From assembly GCF_026008495.1 (NCBI RefSeq), contig NZ_BQUN01000068.1, forward strand, positions 201,926-265,925: a stretch of DNA of 64,000 nt. Direction: 5' to 3'. Origin of the DNA: Streptomyces sp. A012304 (GTDB taxonomy: Bacteria > Actinomycetota > Actinomycetes > Streptomycetales > Streptomycetaceae). This document shows, piece after piece, positions 8,024 to 15,549 of this stretch (position 1 is its first letter; each line of letters begins with the position of its first letter). A program made the position numbers and the translations under genes. The notes under the pieces were generated by a model, which ran no database searches, had not been told where the DNA came from, and saw nothing but the letters and a program-made list of their open reading frames with translations.

Positions 8024-9215
8024 CCGTGCCTCCCAGCAGCCCGTGCACCGCGGCCGGCCACCGCTCCGGGTCGGGACCGTGCTGGGCGAACAGCGCGTAC
8101 GCCCACCGGTCGAGCCCGAGGCCCATGCAGCAGCTGTGGGCCCACTCCCCGTCGCCCGTCCGGATGCGCCAGGCTCGGCCGAAGTGGTCACCGTGGTAGT
8201 TGACCGACCCGATGGCCAGGTCGGAGCCGTCGAAGGGCAGCTCCGCGAGCAGCTCGTGCTTGACGCTGAACGAGAGCTGGTACATGCGCATCCGGGAGAA
8301 GGTGTCGATGAAGAACGGGTCGGCGGCGGTCCGGATCTGCCCGCGCACCCTCCGCTCCCGAAGGAGTTCCGCCGCGGCCTCCAGCATCGTCTCCCTGGCC
8401 CGGAGCACGGCGGTCTCGGAGCCGACGCAGACCAGCTCCCGCACCGTGAACTCGCGCAGCCTGCGCAGCCCTTCGGTCGCCCCGCTCTCGTACCGGTAGC
8501 AGCGGGCCCGGCCGCTCACCACCTGCGGGCCGTCCAGGGTGCGGTCGGACAGCGTCCGGTAGAACGGCTGGCACACGGCCGGTGAGAGGACGGCATCCGG
8601 ACGGTCGCTGGTGTCCGGGACGGAACGCAGGTCCAGCTCACCGGTGTCGGGGTCCACGCACGCGGCGGCGAAGCGATCGACCACCGAGCGGCCTTCCTGG
8701 AGGTGGAAGACGTAGTTCGCGGCGGGCGCGGTGGCTCCCAGGCCGCCCGTCGTGTGCAGCGTCCGCGGCGCGACCAGCGTCGGCAGCTGGACCTCGGCGG
8801 GGCCGAACGCGCTCAGCCGCCGGCGGAAGGACCGGTCCAGCCCGTCGATCAACCGTGCCATGGGGCCGGTGTACGTGAAGGATCCGGGCGCCTCCGCGCA
8901 GACCCAACGCCGCTGCTCCAGCGTCGGGAAGGGGTCCGCGCGGGGCGCGGCCGCCAGCACCACCGGGCTGTCGTGGACGACGACGGGCCGGAACGCGTCC
9001 GACCCGGCGAGGACTTCGGACGCGGCCTCCCGGAGGGCGCGGGCGACAGCCGGACCGTCCAGCGCGCCCTCGTAGTCGACGACCATCCCGGGGGGTTCGC
9101 CCTCGACGACGGTGACGGCACGGATGCCGGGCGTCACCCAGTACATGTGCTTGCACAGGGTGTCCCGCACATCGCCGGGAACGGGCGCGGGCAGGCGCAC
9201 GGAGATCGTGGTCAC
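8013..9215 (-). CDS. SerRS-like amino acid:carrier protein ligase
   Basis: A 400-residue class II aminoacyl-tRNA-synthetase catalytic domain without an N-terminal tRNA-binding coiled coil. This resembles the atypical-SerRS family that loads amino acids onto phosphopantetheinyl carrier proteins instead of tRNA. Motif 2 is seen as RARCYRYESGATEGLRRLRE and motif 3 as CCMGLGLDRWAYAL. The cysteines in these two segments are candidate Zn ligands, as in characterised homologues. ATP-dependent activation and transfer to the carrier encoded two genes downstream is inferred. Glycine, alanine and similar small residues are family substrates; which one applies here is unknown. Confidence 0.82.
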   Translation of the reverse strand: MTTISVRLPAPVPGDVRDTLCKHMYWVTPGIRAVTVVEGEPPGMVVDYEGALDGPAVARALREAASEVLAGSDAFRPVVVHDSPVVLAAAPRADPFPTLEQRRWVCAEAPGSFTYTGPMARLIDGLDRSFRRRLSAFGPAEVQLPTLVAPRTLHTTGGLGATAPAANYVFHLQEGRSVVDRFAAACVDPDTGELDLRSVPDTSDRPDAVLSPAVCQPFYRTLSDRTLDGPQVVSGRARCYRYESGATEGLRRLREFTVRELVCVGSETAVLRARETMLEAAAELLRERRVRGQIRTAADPFFIDTFSRMRMYQLSFSVKHELLAELPFDGSDLAIGSVNYHGDHFGRAWRIRTGDGEWAHSCCMGLGLDRWAYALFAQHGPDPERWPAAVHGLLGGTDGS

Positions 9216-9249
9216 ACGCGGCCCCGGAGCGGAAGAGGAGTCAGCAAGG

Positions 9250-9444
9250 TCATTCCTTCAGTCGCAGCGCCTTGACGGGGCACAACTGCACGGCCTGTCG
9301 TACGGCTTCGGACGACGCGGCGGGAAGCCGGTCGCGCCGCAGCCGCACGGTGCCGTCCGTCGGCTCCTGCTCGAACACATCGGGCTCGATGAGGACGCAC
9401 TGGCCCGCGCCGATGCAGCGGTTGAGATCAGCGGTGAGCTTCAT
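9250..9444 (-). CDS. [3Fe-4S] ferredoxin, P450 partner
   Basis: A 64-residue ferredoxin with CIGAGQC near the N-terminus and LCPVKAL near the C-terminus. The missing second cysteine of the first cluster (Ala instead) marks the 3Fe-4S type that donates electrons to actinobacterial P450s. It starts 11 bp after the P450 stop with ATG at 9444. A GTG at 9459 would overlap the P450 stop as GTGA and add five residues, and is a serious alternative given how often this operon uses that coupling. No reductase is encoded nearby. Confidence 0.88.
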   Translation of the reverse strand: MKLTADLNRCIGAGQCVLIEPDVFEQEPTDGTVRLRRDRLPAASSEAVRQAVQLCPVKALRLKE

Positions 9445-9455
9445 CTGCGGGCGGC

Positions 9456-10667
9456 TCACCACGTCACGGGCAGTCGGTGGACGCCGTACAGGCCCATGTC
9501 GTGTTTGAACGGCACCTCCTCCAGGGGCACGGCCGGCCGCAGGGTCGGCACCCGGCGGAACAGCGTCCCGAAGACGACGTGCAGCTCCAACCGCGCGAGC
9601 GTGTGGCCGAGGCAGTGGTGCACGCCGTAGCCGAACGCCAGGTGGCGGCGGGCGTCCCGGTCGAGGTCCAGCTCCTCGGGACGGTCGAAGACGCTCTCGT
9701 CGTGGTTGGCGGAGGCCAGGGACGTGATGACCCCCTCGCCCGCCCTGATCGTCCGCCCGCCGACCTCGATGTCCTCCAGCACGGCTCTGGTGGGCGCGAT
9801 GTGCACGATGGTCTGGTGCCGCAGCAGCTCCTCGACGGCGGCTTCGACGGCCGCGTCCGAGGGGTCGTCGCTCAGCTTCTTCAGCTGGTCTGGCGCCTGG
9901 AGCAGGGCGAGCACCCCGAGGGTGATCATGTTGGCCGTGGTCTCGTAGCCGTTGACGAGCAGCAGCCGGGCGATGTCCACGAGGGCGTCGTGCGACAGCT
10001 CGCCCGTCCGGACGTGCCGCAGCGCGACCCGGCTGATCAAGTCGTCCTCGGGACGGCGGGTCTTCTCGGCGACCAGCCGGTGCAGGCGGTCGAGGATCTC
10101 CTGGTTGGCCAGGCGGACCTGTTCGGGCGCGGCGTTCAGGTTCATCCGGGTGGCGGTGCGCTGCGCGAAGAACGCGTGGTCCTCGTACGGCACGCCGAGG
10201 AGGGCGCAGATGACCTGTGACGGTACCGGCAGCCCGAAGGCGGCGACCAGGTCCGCCGGGCGGGGACCGGCGAGCAACGCGTCGATCAGCTCGTCCACGA
10301 CCCGCTGCACCAGCGGGCGCAGCCCGGCGATCGCACGGACCGTGAACTCCCCGCTGAGCATGCGGCGGTACATGTCGTGCCGTGGCGGGTCCAGATGGTT
10401 GAAGGAGGCCTCGCGGTCGGGTGCCTCGGCGCGTCCTTCGCTCAGGAACGGATATCCGTGCGTGCGGGGATTCGCGCTGAGACGGTGGTCGCCGAGAAGG
10501 GCGCGGACATCGGCGTGGCGGGTGACGAGCCACGCCCGCTCACCGTTCCACAGCCGCACCGGGCACACCGGCTCCTCGGCGCGCAACGCGGCGAAGTCCG
10601 GGGGCGGCAGCAGAGGGTCGTCCCGTTTCATCGGGTAGGCCGGCGCGTCGGGGTTTCGGTCGGTCAT
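9456..10667 (-). CDS. Cytochrome P450
   Basis: Heme monooxygenase of 403 residues, soluble bacterial type. The I-helix oxygen-activation motif is VNGYETTAN, the ExxR of helix K is ELLR, and the heme loop FGYGVHHCLGHTLAR places the axial ligand at Cys352. AGGAGGTGAGGGCAGCG precedes the ATG at 10667. It is coupled to the ferredoxin gene and is presumably a late tailoring oxidase of the operon product. Regiochemistry and substrate cannot be read from the sequence. Confidence 0.95.
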   Translation of the reverse strand: MTDRNPDAPAYPMKRDDPLLPPPDFAALRAEEPVCPVRLWNGERAWLVTRHADVRALLGDHRLSANPRTHGYPFLSEGRAEAPDREASFNHLDPPRHDMYRRMLSGEFTVRAIAGLRPLVQRVVDELIDALLAGPRPADLVAAFGLPVPSQVICALLGVPYEDHAFFAQRTATRMNLNAAPEQVRLANQEILDRLHRLVAEKTRRPEDDLISRVALRHVRTGELSHDALVDIARLLLVNGYETTANMITLGVLALLQAPDQLKKLSDDPSDAAVEAAVEELLRHQTIVHIAPTRAVLEDIEVGGRTIRAGEGVITSLASANHDESVFDRPEELDLDRDARRHLAFGYGVHHCLGHTLARLELHVVFGTLFRRVPTLRPAVPLEEVPFKHDMGLYGVHRLPVTW

Positions 10668-10675
10668 CGCTGCCC

Positions 10676-11542
10676 TCACCTCCTCGTCGGCGCGGCCAAG
10701 GCCCGGGCCAGGGCCGCTTCGCTCGGTCGGACGGCCACGAAGTTGCCGCCGCGGAATGATTCCGATGTCACGTCGTAGGGGCGGAACTCGACTCCGTCCG
10801 GGAACAGCCTGCCCAGTGAGTAGCCGTGGGGTGCGAGGCGTGCGTACAGGTCGGCGAGCAGGCAGCGGGCGACGACGTTGGCCAGTCCGTACTCGAACTG
10901 GATCACCCGGATCCTGCCCTGTTCCAGCGTTCGGGAGAAGCCTTCGAGGACGCGGCCCTCGGCGCCCTCGACATCCAGCTTCAGCAGGTCGATCGTGTCG
11001 ACGCGGGCTGCCTCCACGTACTGGTCGCCGGTGACGACGGTGGTGGTCCGGCGTTCCGAGGGCGAGCTGTGGGGGACCGGCAGGATCGACGTCAGCGCCG
11101 GTTCCGCCGGGTAGAAGTCGTAGTCGACGGTGCCCGCCTCGCGGTCGAGCCCGCTCGGGGCGACGGTGAACCGGCCGGGACGCGAGGAGAGCCGGTCCCG
11201 CAGCCGGGAGCGGTTCTCCTCGTCCAGTTCGAAGCAGTGCACATGAGCCCCGCGCAGGCGCTGTGCGGCGGCCTCCGCCCAGTCGCCGACGTTGGCCCCG
11301 ACGTCGAACACCACTGACACAGCGTGGGCGGCGAGACGGGTCAGCAGCCGGGACTCGCCGTTCGTGCCCATGTCGAACTGCACGTTGTCGGCCGCGTCCA
11401 GCCACGCGTGGGCGGCCTTGGTGAGGCAGCGGGCCGCGGGTACCGCCCGGTTGCGGGCGACGAGGTTGGCAAGCCGGCTGTAACGCCAGCGGCGACTGCT
11501 GAACTGGGGGACGACACGCTGCCTGAACTCCGCGTCAAACAC
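10676..11542 (-). CDS. FkbM-family SAM methyltransferase
   Basis: A 288-residue protein. The SAM-binding glycine loop is VVFDVGANVGDW near residue 75, and the IDLLKLDVEGAEGRVLEG segment is diagnostic of FkbM enzymes, which methylate hydroxyls of sugars and polyketides. The GTG at 11542 overlaps the stop of the GluRS-like gene by 8 bp. It is probably an O-methyltransferase acting on the sugar or the oxidised product made by its neighbours; substrate inferred only. Confidence 0.9.
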   Translation of the reverse strand: MFDAEFRQRVVPQFSSRRWRYSRLANLVARNRAVPAARCLTKAAHAWLDAADNVQFDMGTNGESRLLTRLAAHAVSVVFDVGANVGDWAEAAAQRLRGAHVHCFELDEENRSRLRDRLSSRPGRFTVAPSGLDREAGTVDYDFYPAEPALTSILPVPHSSPSERRTTTVVTGDQYVEAARVDTIDLLKLDVEGAEGRVLEGFSRTLEQGRIRVIQFEYGLANVVARCLLADLYARLAPHGYSLGRLFPDGVEFRPYDVTSESFRGGNFVAVRPSEAALARALAAPTRR

Positions 11543-12950
11543 TCTGCGGCTCCAGGGCTCGCGCGATCCTGTCGGCGCTCTCCGCCGGGCCGAGCAGGGC
11601 GACCAGGGCGAGGATGTCGGGGCTGGTGCGCGATCCCCACACCGCCCAGCGGACGCAGTCGAGGACGGTGCGCGCTGTCACGTTCTCCTCCTGTGCGACG
11701 CCTTCGAGGACTCGTCTCGCCTCCTCGGCCGAGCCGACGGGTGCGGACCGCAGGGCGGCGACGACCGCCGGCAGGGTCGTCCGGTGGGCCGCGAGCAGTT
11801 CTCGGACCTCGGGAGGCAGTTCCGGCGGGCGGACGAGCCGACCGATGTGGCCGGCGAGGTCCCTCAGGGTGCGGCAGTGGGGGAGGAACACCGCGACGGC
11901 CCGCTCGCGCTGGGCGAGGGTGCCGGGCGGGAGGGCCAGGTCGGTCAGGAAGGGCACGACCGCGTGCGCCAGCCGGCGGTGCGACTGCCGCCGCAGGTGC
12001 TTGCCGCTGAGCCACTCCAGGCGGGCCGGGTCGGCGCTGCCGCAGGACCGCCGGAGCTGTCCGAGAGCGAACGCGGAGGTCATGTCCCGCAAGGTGAACA
12101 CCTCCTGGCCGGAGTGCTGCCGCCAGCCCAGTGCCGCCGCGAAGTTGACCACCGCGTCGGCCGGCACGCCGCGGTCCTTGAGCTCGCGCACGGGCGTGCG
12201 GTAGATCCCGTTCGAGACCGGCGGGACGTGGGCGAACCGCGGGGGCTCCCAGCCGAACCAGTCGTACAGCAGCAGGTGCTTCGCCGTGTTCACCAGCCAG
12301 ACGTCGGCGCGGATGACGTGGGTGATGTGCATGAGGTGGTCGTCGACGACGGACGAGAAATGGTAGGTGGGCATTCCGTCCGCCTTGAGCAGGATCTGAT
12401 CGTCCAGTGTCGACAGGGGGATCCCGACCTTCCCGTGGACGGCGTCGTGCACGTGGATCCGTGCCCCGGCCTCCCCGGGGATCCTCATGCGGACGACATG
12501 GGGGTCCCCGCGGTGCACCCGGGCCCATGCCTGCGCGAGCGGAATCGTGGCGCACCGCCCGTCGTAGCGCGGCGGGTGTCCGGCCGACCGCTGCTGTTCG
12601 CGGATGGCGCGGATCTCACCCGGGGAGCAGAAACAGAAGTACGCCACCTTCGCGGCCACGAGGTGATGGGCGTGGGTCCGGTACAGGTCCGCCCGCTCGG
12701 ACTGGGTGTACGGCCCGTAGGGGCCGCCGCGGAGCCCGCCCTCGTGGTAGTCGACTCCCGTCCAGGCCAGCATGGAATAGAGGTCGTCGGTGTGTTCCAG
12801 GTCCAGACGTGTACGGTCGGTGTCCTCCACACGGATGACGAAGGACCCGCCGTTGGCCTCGGCGAAGGCGTGGTTGAACAGCGCGATCCGCAGCGCACCG
12901 ACGGAAAGGGGACGCTGCAGGCTGGGGCCCACCCTGACTCTCACCGTCAT
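11535..12950 (-). CDS. GluRS-like protein lacking both ATP signature motifs
   Basis: A 471-residue homologue of glutamyl-tRNA synthetase with the Rossmann fold, insertion and C-terminal anticodon-binding-type region all present. FVIRVEDTD, GGPYGPYTQSERADLYR, YHFSSVVDDHLMHITHVIRAD and AKHLLLYDWFGWEPPRFAHVP are clearly GluRS. The HIGH motif is replaced by LSVG (residues 15-18), after GPSLQRP where PSPTG would stand. The KLSKR loop is absent: residues 244-256 read PVSNGIYRTPVRE. Ordinary glutamylation is therefore unlikely, although the Glu- and tRNA-binding surfaces look retained. Being intact and translationally coupled on the downstream side, it looks selected rather than decaying. It could bind glutamyl-tRNA, present glutamate or act structurally. 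Confidence 0.85.
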   Translation of the reverse strand: MTVRVRVGPSLQRPLSVGALRIALFNHAFAEANGGSFVIRVEDTDRTRLDLEHTDDLYSMLAWTGVDYHEGGLRGGPYGPYTQSERADLYRTHAHHLVAAKVAYFCFCSPGEIRAIREQQRSAGHPPRYDGRCATIPLAQAWARVHRGDPHVVRMRIPGEAGARIHVHDAVHGKVGIPLSTLDDQILLKADGMPTYHFSSVVDDHLMHITHVIRADVWLVNTAKHLLLYDWFGWEPPRFAHVPPVSNGIYRTPVRELKDRGVPADAVVNFAAALGWRQHSGQEVFTLRDMTSAFALGQLRRSCGSADPARLEWLSGKHLRRQSHRRLAHAVVPFLTDLALPPGTLAQRERAVAVFLPHCRTLRDLAGHIGRLVRPPELPPEVRELLAAHRTTLPAVVAALRSAPVGSAEEARRVLEGVAQEENVTARTVLDCVRWAVWGSRTSPDILALVALLGPAESADRIARALEPQSV

Positions 12951-12956
12951 CGGACG

Positions 12957-14057
12957 TCAGTCCTCCAACCCGGACGCCACCAGCGCCTCGTAACGCAGCG
13001 GGGCGCGGCGGTATCCCTCGTACCGGAAGCGGATGCCGTACGAGAACAGATGGCCGCGCAGTGCCTCCGAGTCCTCGCTCGCCTCGCCGCTGAGCACCCT
13101 CTTGGCGAAGTCGAACCGGCAGACGTGTTCGCCGGCCGGCCCGGCGACGCGGACGTGCAGCACCTCGCCGGCCTCCAGGAGCAGTTCCACGGCGGGACGG
13201 GTGCCGCGCAGCCGGAAGCAGGTCGCGTCATCCGTGTCCACCTCGGCGGCCGGCCAGCGTCGGCGGGCGAAGGCGGCGAGCGCCGCTGTCCGCAGCGGTG
13301 CGGGGGAGGCCGGCCGTTCCTGGATCCGCAGGAGACGGGCCGGCACCCCTCCCACCAGGCCTCGTTCGGGAACGTCTTTGGTCACCACCGAGCCGGCGGC
13401 CACGGTGCCCCCGTCCGCGATCCGTACGCCGGGGGAGATGACGGACCGGCTGTAGATCGCCACGTCGGACCCCAGGGTGACCGGTCCGTGGGCGTACAGG
13501 AAACCGTCGTCGGCGGGCTGCCAGTGGGCGTGGGTGGCGAGGGTGCAGTCCATGCCGATGGCCGTGTCGTCGCCCAGGACGACCGGCTCGGCCGTGTTGA
13601 CGTGACTGCTGCGCCCGATGTGACAGCGGTCGCCGGCCTGGAACAGACCGTCGCCGGAACGCCATCCACCGCCGCCGATCTCGGCGCGGCGGTTCATCCA
13701 GAACTCGGTGCCGGTGAGGATCCGCCCCGCCTTGAGCACCGCGTCCCGGCTGATCTTCGCGTGCGGCCCGAAGCGCGCCTCGCCCAGGGTGTGCACGGTC
13801 ACGCCGGGGAACAGGACGCAGTTGTAGCCGAGGTGCAGGTTCTCCGCGGTGATCCGGCAGCCGTCGCCGATGTGGCAGTCGGCCGCGACGACCACGCGGT
13901 CGGCCGTGATGCGTACGTCCCGGCCGACGCGGGCGCCCGCGCCGATCTCGATCTCGTCGGCCTCGATGCGTGTGCCCCGGCCGATGGACACCCGGGGTCC
14001 GATGCGCGCCCCGCGCAGCCGGTGGTGCAGGCGGCGCGCCGAATCACTCAGTTCCAC
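12957..14057 (-). CDS. Left-handed beta-helix acyltransferase with extra C-terminal domain
   Basis: Residues about 15-260 are hexapeptide repeats (for example IGPRVSIGRGTRIEADEIEIGAGARVG and VVLGDDTAIGMDCTL) with a loop containing ATHAHW and a typical closing VVTKDVPERGLVGGVPARLL. Such trimeric enzymes transfer acetyl or acyl groups to sugar amines or hydroxyls. The last 100 or so residues form a separate domain that I do not recognise. The GTG at 14057 follows CAGGAGCTGCC and overlaps the upstream gene by 10 bp; the longer open frame upstream is Arg/Pro-rich shadow sequence. Paired with the PIG-L deacetylase it could swap an N-acetyl for another acyl group. Confidence 0.82.
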   Translation of the reverse strand: MELSDSARRLHHRLRGARIGPRVSIGRGTRIEADEIEIGAGARVGRDVRITADRVVVAADCHIGDGCRITAENLHLGYNCVLFPGVTVHTLGEARFGPHAKISRDAVLKAGRILTGTEFWMNRRAEIGGGGWRSGDGLFQAGDRCHIGRSSHVNTAEPVVLGDDTAIGMDCTLATHAHWQPADDGFLYAHGPVTLGSDVAIYSRSVISPGVRIADGGTVAAGSVVTKDVPERGLVGGVPARLLRIQERPASPAPLRTAALAAFARRRWPAAEVDTDDATCFRLRGTRPAVELLLEAGEVLHVRVAGPAGEHVCRFDFAKRVLSGEASEDSEALRGHLFSYGIRFRYEGYRRAPLRYEALVASGLED

Positions 14058-14929
14058 GGCAGCTCCTGAGTGAGCTCCCGCAGCCACCGCGTCGACGCGT
14101 AGGCCGAGCCGGCGTCGGGCTGTCCGGTGACGTGTTCGAGGACGACGTACTCCGGTCGCGCGTGCCGGGCCAGTGTGCGCATCAGCCTCGGCAGGTCGAT
14201 CCAGCCGTCCCCCGGGGTTTGGGCGGGCAGCGGCACCTGGTGCCTCCCCGCGTCCGGGCCGTCGTCCTGGGTGTTGTACAGGTGCACGGACGAGATGAAC
14301 TCGCCGGTCCCGGCCACGAAGTCGTACACGTCCTCCCCATGGATCGAGGTGTGGGCATGCCCCACGTCCAGGCACATGCGCAGGGTGGGGAAGGCCTCGA
14401 AGAACGCCCGGTAGTCGGTCGCGGAGCCGAACCGCGGGTGGTAGCTGAGGTTCTCGACGAACAACGGCACCCCGAACAGCTGCTGCAACTCGGCCAGCCG
14501 GGCACCGGCGTCGACGAGGGCCTCGGGTGTGTCACCGTCCGCTCCCTCCGGGCGCGGTGGTGGGCCGATGGGGCGGGGGTGAGGGGTGGGGAAGTGGACG
14601 ACCACGTAGGCGGCCGAGGCGTCCACGGCCGCTTCGAGGGTGCGCCGGACGAGGTCCAGCGCAACGCGTCGGCCCTCGGAAGTGGGCCCGGTGATCTGGA
14701 ACTCCCGCAGACGCCCTTCGTACGGCACGGGACAGTGCAGGCCCACGGGCAGGGACGCGGACCTGATGAACCGGGCGACCCGCGGCCACTCTCCGGGGCC
14801 GCAGGCGCACACCTCCAGACTGTCCGGGCCCAGCCCCGCCAGGGCGCCGAGATCCGTCATCCGCCCGGCGCCCGCCGTGGACAGGCCGATACGGGGCACC
14901 GCCTTCCGGACCGCCGTCGCCTCCGTCAC
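14048..14929 (-). CDS. Xylose isomerase-like TIM barrel enzyme
   Basis: A 293-residue AP-endonuclease-2/xylose-isomerase-fold protein. Metal-binding positions are visible at the barrel strand ends: VVVHF, PLFVENLS (Glu), MCLDVGHAH (Asp, His), SSVHLYN and YVVLEHV (Glu). Members isomerise or epimerise sugars and sugar acids or cleave DNA; in a sugar-modifying operon an isomerase, epimerase or aldolase-like step is more plausible than DNA repair. The GTG at 14929 overlaps the PIG-L stop as GTGA. Confidence 0.8.
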   Translation of the reverse strand: MTEATAVRKAVPRIGLSTAGAGRMTDLGALAGLGPDSLEVCACGPGEWPRVARFIRSASLPVGLHCPVPYEGRLREFQITGPTSEGRRVALDLVRRTLEAAVDASAAYVVVHFPTPHPRPIGPPPRPEGADGDTPEALVDAGARLAELQQLFGVPLFVENLSYHPRFGSATDYRAFFEAFPTLRMCLDVGHAHTSIHGEDVYDFVAGTGEFISSVHLYNTQDDGPDAGRHQVPLPAQTPGDGWIDLPRLMRTLARHARPEYVVLEHVTGQPDAGSAYASTRWLRELTQELPWN

Positions 14930-15549
14930 GAGAACTCCAGCCGCTGCACCACGCAGGAGAAGGCCTCCGCGAAGGCACAGCCGCTGCGGTCCCCGTGATA
15001 GCGGGCCCTCGCCCGCAGATGCTCCGCGTACTTCGCACCGGCCGACTGGGAGGTGTGGCAGCCGACGGCCTCCAGCTTGCGGGCGAACTGCTCGGACACG
15101 TCCACGTACGTGTTGAGCGGGAACGGCGCGACGGAGGCGGCGTACTGGTTGGCCTGTTCCGCCATGAACAGGTCCGCGGTGTGTCCCCGCAGCGCCGAGA
15201 CGGTGGCCTGCGCGACCAGCACGTGGTCCCGGTGCGTGTCGCCGTGCCAGTGCGTGAAGACCTTCGCCGGACGCAGCTCCCTGACGTAGGAGTCGAACTC
15301 CCGGACGAGCGCGTAGGCCGGGAGGTCCTCCACCTGCCAGGTGCCCGGCCGGTCGAGGACGTGCGCCTTCGCTCCCAGCGCGGCGGCGCCGGCCGTCACC
15401 TCCGACAGCCGGCGCTCACGGTGGTCGGGGACCGATGCCACGACCACATGGACCTCCCACCCCGCCGCGGCGAGCACCGCGAGGGTGCCGCCCATCCCGA
15501 TCTCGGCGTCGTCGGGGTGCGCGGTGAAGGCGAGCGCGACCGAACTCAC
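14926..15549 (-). CDS. PIG-L/LmbE-family deacetylase
   Basis: A 207-residue zinc-dependent N-deacetylase. AHPDDAEIG (His11, Asp13, Asp14) and the later HWHGDTHRDHV supply the metal-binding and catalytic residues of the family, which removes acetyl from GlcNAc-type sugars (GlcNAc-PI, mycothiol and bacillithiol precursors, antibiotic sugars). The GTG at 15549 overlaps the preceding stop as GTGA; another GTG two codons upstream is possible. It suggests that the operon handles an N-acetylated amino-sugar and exposes the amine for re-acylation. Confidence 0.9.
   Translation of the reverse strand: MSSVALAFTAHPDDAEIGMGGTLAVLAAAGWEVHVVVASVPDHRERRLSEVTAGAAALGAKAHVLDRPGTWQVEDLPAYALVREFDSYVRELRPAKVFTHWHGDTHRDHVLVAQATVSALRGHTADLFMAEQANQYAASVAPFPLNTYVDVSEQFARKLEAVGCHTSQSAGAKYAEHLRARARYHGDRSGCAFAEAFSCVVQRLEFS

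Noticed and set aside
11535..12950. Pseudogene of gltX
   Set aside because: The frame is uninterrupted over 471 residues, its stop overlaps the next start, and structural motifs outside the ATP site are well kept.
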